Shown piece after piece: positions 14,759-22,672 of a DNA stretch of 44,392 bases. Source of the stretch: an uncultured Bacteroidota bacterium. GTDB taxonomy: Bacteria > Bacteroidota > Bacteroidia > JABEUT01. Location of the stretch: NCBI GenBank assembly GCA_903916255.1, contig CAIWVW010000144.1:1-44392 (forward strand). Direction: 5' to 3'. How positions within the stretch are numbered: the stretch's first letter is position 1; the number at the start of each line of letters is the position of its first letter. The notes beneath the pieces are model-generated. The model worked only from the letters and a program-made list of their open reading frames with translations. It ran no database searches and was not told the origin of the DNA. The translations under genes and the position numbers were made by a program.

Positions 14759-15466
14759 ATGACGAACAATTTTAAGACAAAACTATTTTGGCTCGTTGCA
14801 TTTAGCATTGCTATGGGTTTTCTGGAGGCTGCCGTAGTTGTTTATCTCCGGAAAATATATTACCCCAATGGTTTTCAATTTCCATTAACTCCTATAGAAT
14901 CATCTATTGGCATGACGGAATTTTTTAGGGAAGCAGCCACCATTATTATGTTACTTGCTATCGGTATTCTCAGCGGGAAAAATACTTCTCAGAAGTTTGG
15001 CATTTTCATTTTTTGTTTTGCTATCTGGGATATTTTCTATTATGTGTTTCTGAAACTGCTTATCGGCTGGCCCGAATCACTGTTTACCTGGGATATTCTG
15101 TTTATTATTCCTGTCCCCTGGGTAGGGCCGGTATTGGCTCCCTGTCTTGTTTCGCTCAGTATGATTGCTCTTACTTCAGCCATATTATATTACCAGGAAA
15201 AAGGAGTCGATGTCCATTTAAAACCAAAAGAGTGGATGCTTCTAATCTCAGGAAGCCTTGTTATAATACTTTCCTTTATTGAAGATTATTTAAAATATTG
15301 CAGCAGCCATAATACAGTCTTAGTGCTTCCCTTGCGCGATAAACTGTTTAATGAAATTAGCGCTTATGTACCCCAAAGTTTTAACTGGTGGGTATTTATT
15401 GCAGGAGAAATATTGGTGCTTGCCGGAATAATTTCCTTTATAAAACGGGCAAGGGCAATGCGATAA
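14759..15466 (+). CDS. Multi-pass membrane protein of unknown function
   Basis: About 235 residues from ATG 14759 (MTNNFKTKLFWLVAFSIAMG). About six or seven hydrophobic segments include FWLVAFSIAMGFLEAAVVVY, AATIIMLLAIGIL, FGIFIFCFAIWDIFYYVFLK, LAPCLVSLSMIALTSAIL, MLLISGSLVIILSFI and FIAGEILVLAGIISFI. Possible functional positions are charged residues next to membrane segments (LEAAVVVYLRK, FWD/IWD, IEDYLKY). I recognise no named family. The frame is open upstream to 14594, with another ATG at 14699 giving a poor hydrophilic extension, so the start is uncertain. No clear promoter box was seen. It converges with gatC across about 190 nt of AT-rich sequence holding partial inverted repeats (e.g. 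GCAACAGT/ACTGTTGC). Confidence 0.72.
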   Translation: MTNNFKTKLFWLVAFSIAMGFLEAAVVVYLRKIYYPNGFQFPLTPIESSIGMTEFFREAATIIMLLAIGILSGKNTSQKFGIFIFCFAIWDIFYYVFLKLLIGWPESLFTWDILFIIPVPWVGPVLAPCLVSLSMIALTSAILYYQEKGVDVHLKPKEWMLLISGSLVIILSFIEDYLKYCSSHNTVLVLPLRDKLFNEISAYVPQSFNWWVFIAGEILVLAGIISFIKRARAMR

Positions 15467-15653
15467 AAATTGCACATTTTTTTAGGGAGGAGAAATTTTA
15501 TTCGCAACAGTTTAAATGGGTTTTTAAAACAGCCCACAAGCATATAATTGCCTGATTAGTAATAAGTAACTATTAATTGCTGATTAAAACAATACTGTTG
15601 CAATTAAGTTGTGTGGCAAATGCAGGCAAATACAATGCAAATGGAGGAAACTC

Positions 15654-15950
15654 CTATCCTTCCTTAGTAATAACCTTTGGAACTTTGATGTAGTCGGAAT
15701 CTTTAACAGGGGCATTTTTCAGGGCCTCTTGTTGTGTTATAACTTGCTTCACAATATCGTTGCGCATTACGTTCCTGTCTTCACCCATATATATAAGTGG
15801 CTCCACATTCGATGTATCGAGTTCGCTTAGTTTTTCAACAAATTCCACAATGCGGTTAAGGTCGCTGATGATTTCCTTTTTGCCTTCTTCATCAAACTCC
15901 AATTTAGCAAGGTCTGCCAGTTTATCTACAGTTTTCGAGTCTATTTTCAT
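15654..15950 (-). CDS. gatC: Asp-tRNA(Asn)/Glu-tRNA(Gln) amidotransferase subunit C
   Basis: The small subunit of GatCAB, which amidates mischarged Glu-tRNA(Gln) or Asp-tRNA(Asn). The 98-residue length is normal. Family pattern: VDKLADLAKLEFDEEGKKE, then LNRIVEFVEKLSELDTSNVE, and the C-terminal RNDIVKQV ... DSDYIKVPKVI. gatA and gatB are not in the window, so the subunits are dispersed, as is common in this phylum. A -7 box ends 4 nt before the ATG, predicting a leaderless mRNA. A small GGAG-GAAA-CTCC hairpin (15643-15654) abuts the stop codon. Confidence 0.95.
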   Translation of the reverse strand: MKIDSKTVDKLADLAKLEFDEEGKKEIISDLNRIVEFVEKLSELDTSNVEPLIYMGEDRNVMRNDIVKQVITQQEALKNAPVKDSDYIKVPKVITKEG

Positions 15951-15954
15951 GGTT

Positions 15955-15962
15955 CAAATATA
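15955..15962 (-). promoter_or_regulatory. -7 box (TATATTTG) 4 nt from the gatC start
   Basis: An exact TAnnTTTG match on the minus strand, in TATATTTGAACCATG. It predicts a leaderless or 1-nt-leader gatC mRNA. Confidence 0.5.
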
Positions 15963-15999
15963 TAAAAATAAGAGGTTAATGGCACACGGATGAAAAAAG

Positions 16000-16106
16000 A
16001 ATGGAACGCAGATGAAGCTGATTGTTTATGATAAACGCTGATATGTGGTTAAATAAAAATCGTAATGAATCTTAAGCAATCCGCGTCATCCGCTTTCCAT
16101 CGTTCT
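16000..16106. repeat. Dispersed GCGGATGACGCGGAT hairpin element, copy 2
   Basis: Left arm 16000-16023 (AATGGAACGCAGATGAAGCT) pairs with right arm 16078-16106 (AATCCGCGTCATCCGCTTTC). The interior ATGATAAACGCTGATA is shared with copy 1 at 5745-5841. The right arm runs into the hflX stop codon. Confidence 0.8.
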
Positions 16107-17268
16107 AAAAATTAGCATACGGATACCGCTTCACATATTCTTCACGGATAATTTTCAACATCACGTCCCTTAATTCTTCAATATTGGTTCTTCCAACCGC
16201 AGAAATGAAAACACAATTCGGGCTCAAGTTGGCAATCCACGATTTTTTCATGTCCTCCAGTGAAACAGGATGCAGATAGCCATCATCATCCGCTACACGG
16301 TATAAATCGGTTTTGTTTAAAACAAGAATAATGGGTTTGTCAATTGCTTTTAGTTGTATTAGTGTTTCATTTACAGAATGAATATGGTCCTCAAACGAAG
16401 GATGAGAAACATCTACCACATGTAATAGTATATCCGCTTCGCGCACTTCATCTAATGTAGATTTAAAAGCTTCTACCAAAAAAGTTGGCAGTTTACGGAT
16501 GAATCCTACCGTATCAGACAATAGAAAAGGAGTAGTTCCAAAAGTTATTTTTCGCACAGTTGTGTCCAGTGTAGCAAATAAGGTATCTTCGGCATATACA
16601 TCCGATTTGCTGATTAAATTCATCAATGTAGATTTCCCTGCATTGGTGTATCCCACCAATGAAACGCGTATAAACTGTCCGCGATTTTTGCGCTGCGAGC
16701 TCATTTGTTTATCAACCTCAACCAGCCTTTCTTTTAAAAGTGCAATGCGTTTTCTGGCACGGCGGCGGTCCGTTTCAATTTCACTTTCTCCGGGCCCCCG
16801 CATACCAATGCCGCCTTGTTGTTTTTCAAGGTGTGTCCACATTCCCGCCAAGCGCGGAAGCAGGTATTCATATTGGGCCAGTTCTACCTGTGTTTTAGCA
16901 TAGGCAGTTTGGGCACGCCCGGCAAAAATATCAAGTATCAATCCGGTTCGGTCCATTATTTTGCGTTTGGTTTCCTTTTCCAAATTACGTTGCTGCGATG
17001 GGCTTAACTCTTCATCGAAAATAACCATATCCACCTCCGGGTGTTCGTCAATGTATTTTTGAATTTCCTGTACTTTCCCTTTTCCAATAAGCGTAGCAGG
17101 GTCAAACGAATGAACATTTTGGGTGAAGATTTTAACAGGAATGGCGCCCGAAGATTTGGTAAGAAGTTTTAACTCCTCCAGGTATTCCAACATCTGCTCT
17201 TTGGTTTGGTCTTTATGGGATATGCCAACCAAAATGGCCTGTTCTTTTTTTAGAATGCGGTCAATCAT
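16105..17268 (-). CDS. hflX: Ribosome-associated GTPase HflX
   Basis: A 50S-binding GTPase implicated in ribosome splitting and rescue under stress. 387 residues: an N-terminal HflX domain (about 1-195) with VDMVIFDEELSPSQQRNLE and the GMRGPGESEIETDRR linker, then a G domain with G1 GYTNAGKST (206-214), G3 DTVGF (252-256) and G4 NKTD (318-321). The C-terminal extension is short. It starts at ATG 17268. It is a single gene with hairpin elements on both sides: the dispersed element at its stop and a GTTCATAAAGTTTATAA-type word palindrome upstream of its start. Confidence 0.96.
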   Translation of the reverse strand: MIDRILKKEQAILVGISHKDQTKEQMLEYLEELKLLTKSSGAIPVKIFTQNVHSFDPATLIGKGKVQEIQKYIDEHPEVDMVIFDEELSPSQQRNLEKETKRKIMDRTGLILDIFAGRAQTAYAKTQVELAQYEYLLPRLAGMWTHLEKQQGGIGMRGPGESEIETDRRRARKRIALLKERLVEVDKQMSSQRKNRGQFIRVSLVGYTNAGKSTLMNLISKSDVYAEDTLFATLDTTVRKITFGTTPFLLSDTVGFIRKLPTFLVEAFKSTLDEVREADILLHVVDVSHPSFEDHIHSVNETLIQLKAIDKPIILVLNKTDLYRVADDDGYLHPVSLEDMKKSWIANLSPNCVFISAVGRTNIEELRDVMLKIIREEYVKRYPYANF

Positions 17269-17275
17269 GAAATGA

Positions 17276-17358
17276 GTTCATAAAGTTTATAAGGTAGAAA
17301 GTTCATAATTTGCAATAAGTAAGATTCATATTTTATGAACTTTACAAACTTTACGAAC
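17276..17358. repeat. Word palindrome (GTTCATAAAGTTTATAA word) upstream of hflX
   Basis: Left arm 17276-17308 (GTTCATAAAGTTTATAAGGT, then GAAAGTTCATAA) is inverted in right arm 17333-17358 (TTATGAACTTTACAAACTTT). It lies between the four-TM gene stop and the hflX start and leaves no room for a separate promoter box, so promoter function may reside in the element. Confidence 0.7.
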
Positions 17359-17372
17359 TTTTAACTGGGTGG

Positions 17373-17807
17373 TTAAAACCATGGACGGGAGATAGGTGAG
17401 AAGGGCCATGGGATAGCCATGAATATTATTAGCAAAGCGATAAGGGAGAAAATGAACAGCCTGCGGAATTTGGCGACGTCGGTTTTGCCTTTTTTGCTGA
17501 GGATTCTTGCCAAGGTCATAAAAACAATGGCTACTATCATCATGGTAGAATGTTCCATGGTGAAAAAACGGACTTCCTTATCGGTAGTATTTCCAAATTG
17601 AACAAAAGGGCTTACAAAGTAGAGTATAATTCCCACTAAAAGCTGGGTATGAGCCGAAATCATCATAAAAAGGCTCATTTTATCATCCGATTTTGAAAAA
17701 CTGCGCTTGGAAATTAAGCCATGGAGTGATTTAAAAATCACGGCAAGCAGCAGTAATAATACCGCCCAGCGGAGAAACGAGTGAATAGGTGTAAGAATTC
17801 CGTACAT
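17373..17807 (-). CDS. Four-TM membrane protein, cytochrome-b-like
   Basis: 144 residues with four hydrophobic helices: FLRWAVLLLLLAVIF, LLVGIILYFVSPF, MMIVAIVFMTLARIL and LFIFSLIALLIIFMAIPW. His residues lie near helix ends in helices 1-3 (IHSFLRW, SAHTQLL, MEHSTMM), and Bacteroidota homologues are often labelled cytochrome b-like. Heme binding is not demonstrated by the sequence alone. An ATG start at 17807 follows a TAnnTTTG box by 19 nt. It is a single minus-strand gene, divergent from the large T9SS gene. Confidence 0.75.
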   Translation of the reverse strand: MYGILTPIHSFLRWAVLLLLLAVIFKSLHGLISKRSFSKSDDKMSLFMMISAHTQLLVGIILYFVSPFVQFGNTTDKEVRFFTMEHSTMMIVAIVFMTLARILSKKGKTDVAKFRRLFIFSLIALLIIFMAIPWPFSPISRPWF

Positions 17808-17826
17808 ACATAAGGATTTAGGGTAA

Positions 17827-17834
17827 CAAACATA
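17827..17834 (-). promoter_or_regulatory. -7 box (TATGTTTG) of the four-TM gene
   Basis: An exact TAnnTTTG match on the minus strand, 19 nt before the ATG at 17807. Confidence 0.45.
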
Positions 17835-17928
17835 AGCAAAATAAGTAAAAGGGGTATGCCTGTGCTGAAATTACCCCGAAATTGAAACAATAAAGGGTTA
17901 GAATCATGTGGTTATTAAAAAAAGTATG

Positions 17929-17936
17929 TATATTTG
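17929..17936 (+). promoter_or_regulatory. -7 box (TATATTTG) of the large T9SS type B gene
   Basis: An exact TAnnTTTG match 66 nt before ATG 18003, giving a leader of about 60 nt. It is longer than most leaders in this window. Confidence 0.45.
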
Positions 17937-18002
17937 AACTCCTTATATAATAAATAAAATTTATCACCGTTAATAAGCTATATAATACCAATTTTTACTT
18001 TG

Positions 18003-21000
18003 ATGAAAATAAATTACCAACTAGTTTCCCTTGCAATTTCAATTTCCTTCCTGACAGGTATAAAAACCGTAAATGGGCAGGGAGCCACTACAGCAAATCC
18101 GGGTGGTTGCAAAAACACAAATTATAAAACAAACTGGACTGTAAAGCCTTTTGATGACCAGGTTTTTATTGAGAATAAAGGTCAGTTTACAGCGGATTTG
18201 CCGCAAGGGGATAAAATCCTTTACGGAGCAAAAGTAGGCGATGTTTATGCTTTTATCACCAATCGGGGGTTGGTGTATAAATTCACCCAAAATTCGTGTA
18301 TGCGTGCGGATGAGGATAATCCAAAACACTATAGCCTGATAGACCCGGATGATTTTGACGCAAGCGTTAAATCAGTTGACCATTATCTAAAGGCAACCTG
18401 GGAAGGAGCCAATAATGATATTTCCAGTATTGCCAGCCAACAGGAAACATATTATTATACCTACCCGAATGGAAAAAAAGGAACCATAATTGCACATGCA
18501 TTCAGGAAAATTACCTGTCAGAATGTGTATCCCGGTATTGATGTGGAATACATGTTTCCTGAAGGAAAGGAAGGAGTTAAATATAACTTCATAGTTCATC
18601 CGGGTGCCGATGCATCTAAAATAAAATTGAAGTATGACGGCGCTAAAAACATGGTGCTTGATAATGCCGGTAATGTGAAAATAGATGCCGGATGGGGTGA
18701 TTTTATGGACCATGCTCCGGCAAGTTTTTATGAGGAAGGCCACAGCACTATGGCTTCCTCCTATCAATTGAACAACACCGAAGAAACATTTTCGGTTAAT
18801 AATACGGATGCCTCCAAAACGTTAGTAATTGACCCGTGGAGTACCAACTGGACTCAAAGCACTTCCTATATGAGCAGTTCAGGTTACGATGGTGCGTATG
18901 ATGTGGATTATGACTATCAGGGTAATGTATATGTATACGGAGGATATAACTATTTTCAATTAGCGCAATACAGTTCTTCGGGTGTGAAAAATTGGGTATA
19001 CGTAACTTCAAATTTCACCTTCCCGTACTATGGCGATTTTTGCGTTGATAAAGCCAGCGGAACCTCATTTGCTTTGGAAGGATTTAACAATACAGGGGCT
19101 TTGGTCGATAAAATCAGTGTTTCCGGAGCTTTACAACTTGCCTATGTAGCCAGTTCAAGTGAAGATGAATTATGGAGAGCTACATATGATTTGTGCGACC
19201 ATATTATACTTGTTGCAGGGGGCGGTTCGGTAGGCTCCACAACCAATCAGGCTGCTACGCTCGATACAAATTTGACAACGTTTACCATGGCCAATGTGAT
19301 GAACACCCCTCCGAATGACCCGTATCACGATATGGCTTTGATTGCAATGGACCCTTTATTACCGGTAGGATATGAAGCCAGTACACATAGTACAAGTTTT
19401 ACAAATCCTAACTATGCCAACAATGTAATTTATCAAATGCCAATGCCTGCAATGGTTCCTACAAACTATGCCTATCAGGATAATTATGCTTTTCAGGAAG
19501 TATTCAGTATATCATACGTAGGCCCCGGCACAGGTACAGCCAATGGTATGAACGGTATGGCAGTTAGCCCCAACTGGTTATATACCTACGATGGTAAAAC
19601 CCTTGAACAGCACGTAAAAGCTACAGGTAACCTTAATGCAAGCACCGTCTTGCCAGGTACCAGTTCTTTTGAATGGGGCGGATTGGATGTGGATTTGTGC
19701 GATAACATTTATGTGGGTAACCAAACCGATGTTTTTACTTATAACTCCAATTTAGCACAAACCGGAACTATAGGCCCATTCTCGGGTAATGTATATGATG
19801 TTGTTTTGGGTAATGGAACACTGGCTTCCTTAGACAGTACATTATATGTTTGCGGTAAAGGATTTCTTTCCAGTGTAAAAATAAGCCCGCCGAACCCACC
19901 TACAATTACCAAGCAACGCACCCATGTTTGTTCTTGTAACTGTACGGCTGCATTAACGCTTAATTTATGCGGGGCGCCGGATACTTCTGTTAATATAACC
20001 TATACATGGAGTAATGGACAAACTACCCATTGGGCCACAGGCTTATGCCCCGGAAATACCTACACTTGTACAATACATTTTGGTTGTGCCCAAACATTCC
20101 AGGACACCATTAATTTCCCATTGACGGGGACACTTAACATTGTAAAATCGCAAACCGATGCTACTTGTATTATGCTGGGTACAGCCGGTGTTACTGTTAG
20201 TGGCGGTATGGCTCCATACACCTACCTATGGTCCCCAAATAACCAGACAACATCTAGCATCACCGGCCTTAGCGCAGGTAATTATTGCGTAACTACTACC
20301 GATAATAAAGGTTGTCAGGATTCAGTTTGTTTCATAATTACGTCGCCACCAATGCCGACAATAACGGTTCCTAATGATACAGTGTGCCTTAATTTCCCGG
20401 CTACCCTTGTATCAACTGTTGCAGGTGGCTTGGCTCCGTATACGTATTTATGGAGCAATGCAGCAACTACTGCCAATATTACTGTTTCACCTGCTACTAC
20501 TACTACGTATACGGCAACTGTTACCGATGCCAATGGTTGTTCAGGAACAACAACGGCTGAAGTGGTGGTAAACCAACCGCCAACCGTTACTATTGCTCCG
20601 CAGAACGATACTGTGTGTGCGGGACTTAATGTTACAATTACTGCCACACCAGTGGGAACAGCTCCATTTACCTATTCATGGTTGCCGGTTACTTCGCAAT
20701 TAAGCAGCCAAACGGTTGCTGCGCCAACAGTTACTCCTACGGTAACCACTACCTATACTGTTACAGTTACAGATGCTCATGGCTGCCAAAATACAGCAAC
20801 TACTACGGTGTATTTAGCTGAACCACCAACCATAGGGGTGTCTGCTACACGTGTATCCATTTGCGAGGGTTCATCTGTAAAACTGATAGCCTCCGCTACA
20901 AATGTTACCAGTCCGTTTACATGGACACCCGGTCCATTAACTGGCCCGGTTGTTAATGTGACGCCTTCAGTTACCACTACCTATACAGTAACAGCCACCA

Positions 21001-21848
21001 GCGGTTGTGGGTTGGCAACGGCTACTATAACAATAAATGTAAACCAACTGCCGGTTACCAGTTTCTCGGTCGATAACCCAAGCGGATGCCTGTCTCCAAC
21101 TTTCTGTGCACAATTCAGAAACCATAGCACAAGCGCTTCAGGCAATATAACACAGTATATATGGTTCTTTGGAAATGGCGATTCTGCTATTGAACAAAAT
21201 CCGATTTTCTGCTACACAAATCCGGGAACTTATCCGATAACACTTACAACTATAACTGACAGCGGTTGCAGTTCAACATTACAGAAGTTGAATTACATCA
21301 CGGTATACAGTAACCCAGTGGCAAGCTTTAGTATGTCTCCTCAGCCTACTACGATGCTTAACCCGACAATTCAATTTACAGACCAGTCGACCGATGCTTA
21401 TGGAATTGTTTATTGGTCGTGGAGTTTTGGTGTATCGGGCAATGATACCTTGAGTTACTTGCAAAATCCTACTTATACATATTGGGATACCGGTAGTTAT
21501 TGCGCTACAGAAACCGTGGTAAACCAATATGGTTGTATCGATAGCGTTACTAACTGCTTAGTAATAAACCCAATTTTCGCATTGTATATTCCTTCAGGCT
21601 TTACTCCTAATGGGGATGGAAAAAATGAAGTGTTTATGGCGAAAGGCAATGACGTAAAGAGTTTTGAGATGTATATATACGACCGTTGGGGTCAGCAATT
21701 GTTCCATAGTACCGATATCAACATTGGATGGGACGGTTCTGTAAAAGGCTCTATTGCGCAGGAAGATACCTATGTGTATATGATTACCGTTTATGATGGT
21801 AAGAATAAGAAACACGCATATATTGGAAACGTGAATCTGATAAAATAA
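18003..21848 (+). CDS. Large cell-surface protein with PKD-like repeats and T9SS type B sorting domain
   Basis: A 1281-residue predicted surface protein exported by Sec then T9SS. Signal peptide (MKINYQLVSLAISISFLTG) to about residue 26. An N-terminal domain of DUF7948 type (about 50-280: VFIENKGQFTADLP, LYGAKVGDVYAFITNRGLVY, CQNVYPGIDVEYMF) is followed by a beta-propeller-like region (about 285-630). Several Ig/PKD and SprB-like repeats (about 650-1190; APYTYLWSP, TTTYTVTVTDAHGC, GTYPITLTTITDSGC) come next. A C-terminal gliding-motility type B domain (YIPSGFTPNGDGKNEVF, YDRWGQQLFHS, DTYVYMI) ends the protein. ATG 18003 is used; a TTG directly precedes it. Its role may be adhesion or an extracellular scaffold (inference). 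It ends 16 nt before a strong terminator. Confidence 0.88.
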   Translation: MKINYQLVSLAISISFLTGIKTVNGQGATTANPGGCKNTNYKTNWTVKPFDDQVFIENKGQFTADLPQGDKILYGAKVGDVYAFITNRGLVYKFTQNSCMRADEDNPKHYSLIDPDDFDASVKSVDHYLKATWEGANNDISSIASQQETYYYTYPNGKKGTIIAHAFRKITCQNVYPGIDVEYMFPEGKEGVKYNFIVHPGADASKIKLKYDGAKNMVLDNAGNVKIDAGWGDFMDHAPASFYEEGHSTMASSYQLNNTEETFSVNNTDASKTLVIDPWSTNWTQSTSYMSSSGYDGAYDVDYDYQGNVYVYGGYNYFQLAQYSSSGVKNWVYVTSNFTFPYYGDFCVDKASGTSFALEGFNNTGALVDKISVSGALQLAYVASSSEDELWRATYDLCDHIILVAGGGSVGSTTNQAATLDTNLTTFTMANVMNTPPNDPYHDMALIAMDPLLPVGYEASTHSTSFTNPNYANNVIYQMPMPAMVPTNYAYQDNYAFQEVFSISYVGPGTGTANGMNGMAVSPNWLYTYDGKTLEQHVKATGNLNASTVLPGTSSFEWGGLDVDLCDNIYVGNQTDVFTYNSNLAQTGTIGPFSGNVYDVVLGNGTLASLDSTLYVCGKGFLSSVKISPPNPPTITKQRTHVCSCNCTAALTLNLCGAPDTSVNITYTWSNGQTTHWATGLCPGNTYTCTIHFGCAQTFQDTINFPLTGTLNIVKSQTDATCIMLGTAGVTVSGGMAPYTYLWSPNNQTTSSITGLSAGNYCVTTTDNKGCQDSVCFIITSPPMPTITVPNDTVCLNFPATLVSTVAGGLAPYTYLWSNAATTANITVSPATTTTYTATVTDANGCSGTTTAEVVVNQPPTVTIAPQNDTVCAGLNVTITATPVGTAPFTYSWLPVTSQLSSQTVAAPTVTPTVTTTYTVTVTDAHGCQNTATTTVYLAEPPTIGVSATRVSICEGSSVKLIASATNVTSPFTWTPGPLTGPVVNVTPSVTTTYTVTATSGCGLATATITINVNQLPVTSFSVDNPSGCLSPTFCAQFRNHSTSASGNITQYIWFFGNGDSAIEQNPIFCYTNPGTYPITLTTITDSGCSSTLQKLNYITVYSNPVASFSMSPQPTTMLNPTIQFTDQSTDAYGIVYWSWSFGVSGNDTLSYLQNPTYTYWDTGSYCATETVVNQYGCIDSVTNCLVINPIFALYIPSGFTPNGDGKNEVFMAKGNDVKSFEMYIYDRWGQQLFHSTDINIGWDGSVKGSIAQEDTYVYMITVYDGKNKKHAYIGNVNLIK

Positions 21849-21864
21849 ACGAGAATAGTTTTTT

Positions 21865-21900
21865 AAAAAAGAGGCTGAATAAAATCAGCCTCTTTTTTTT
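21865..21900. terminator. Bidirectional rho-independent-type terminator
   Basis: Stem GAGGCTGA (21871-21878)/TCAGCCTC (21885-21892), extended by an A6 run on the left and a T8 run on the right. It serves the large T9SS gene on plus. On minus it overlaps the tag stop codon and can also terminate tag. Confidence 0.9.
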
Positions 21901-22457
21901 GCCTTCTTCCAGCAATGTTCCACATGGTCGTCAACCATACCAACCGCCTGCATAAAAGCATAGCAGATAGTGGAGCCGCGGAATTTAAAGCCGCGCTTGC
22001 CCATGTCTTTGCTCATAGCATCGCTGATGTCTGTTTTAGGCGGGATTTCTTTTAAGGATTTCCGTTTATTTACGATGGTTTTTCCACCCACAAAACTCCA
22101 AACATATTTATCGAACGAACCGAATTCTTTTTGGATTTGCAGGTAGCAATTCGCATTATTTATGGCCGCCTCTATTTTCAAACGGTTGCGGATAATACCC
22201 GCATCCTGCATCAGTTCATCGAATTTCTTCCGGTCAAACTTGGATACTTTCTTGGCATCGAAATTGGCAAATGACTTGCGGAAGTTCTCGCGTTTTTTTA
22301 GTACGGTATGCCAACTCAATCCTGCCTGAAAACTTTCCAATACGAGGAATTCAAACAATTTTTGGTCGTCATGTATTGGTGTTCCCCATTCCACATCGTG
22401 ATACTCCTTATACAGGTCATCTTTCAAACTCCATTCGCAGCGCAGTTTTTCTTTCAT
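21885..22457 (-). CDS. tag: DNA-3-methyladenine glycosylase I
   Basis: Excises 3-methyladenine from alkylated DNA, the first step of base excision repair. The 190-residue length is normal. The zinc site is visible: Cys7 and His20 near the N-terminus (RCEWS, EYHD), and His178 and Cys182 near the C-terminus (DDHVEHC). Other family segments are EWGTPIHDDQKLFEFL, ESFQAGLSWHTVLKKRE and FKFRGSTICYAFMQAVG. ATG start at 22457. The stop codon lies inside the shared terminator with the convergent large T9SS gene. Upstream is a word palindrome and then recN, divergent. Confidence 0.96.
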   Translation of the reverse strand: MKEKLRCEWSLKDDLYKEYHDVEWGTPIHDDQKLFEFLVLESFQAGLSWHTVLKKRENFRKSFANFDAKKVSKFDRKKFDELMQDAGIIRNRLKIEAAINNANCYLQIQKEFGSFDKYVWSFVGGKTIVNKRKSLKEIPPKTDISDAMSKDMGKRGFKFRGSTICYAFMQAVGMVDDHVEHCWKKAKKRG

Positions 22458-22515
22458 AAATAAAGGTTATTGGGCCGGCAATATAGTACGTTTATAAATA
22501 TGAAATAAGAATAGG

Positions 22516-22589
22516 CTGCCACAGATTTCACAGATTTAAAGTCAACTTTTTTTTGTATTTCAATATTTAAACTGTGAAATCTGTGGCAA
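22516..22589. repeat. Palindrome (TGCCACAGATTTCACAG word) between tag and recN
   Basis: Left arm 22516-22540 (CTGCCACAGATTTCACAGAT) is almost perfectly inverted in right arm 22566-22589 (TTTAAACTGTGAAATCTGTG). The loop is about 25 bp, T-rich. It lies between divergent promoters. Confidence 0.8.
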
Positions 22590-22634
22590 GTTTTTAAATT
22601 GCATTCCAAAGTGCCTCTTTTTTTCTCATCTTTG

Positions 22635-22666
22635 CCTGTCCGTACCGATGGTAAATCCGGGCGGGC
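22635..22666 (+). repeat. GC-rich repeat upstream of recN (ATCCGGGCGGGC end)
   Basis: A GC-rich 32-nt patch (CCTGTCCGTACCGATGG then ATCCGGGCGGGC) directly before the recN start. The reverse complement of 22970-22998 inside recN shares its ATCCGGGCGGGC end exactly and its GTCCG-ACCGA start approximately. A CATCTTTG -7-like box precedes it at 22627-22634. Confidence 0.65.
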
Positions 22667-22672
22667 TTTTCC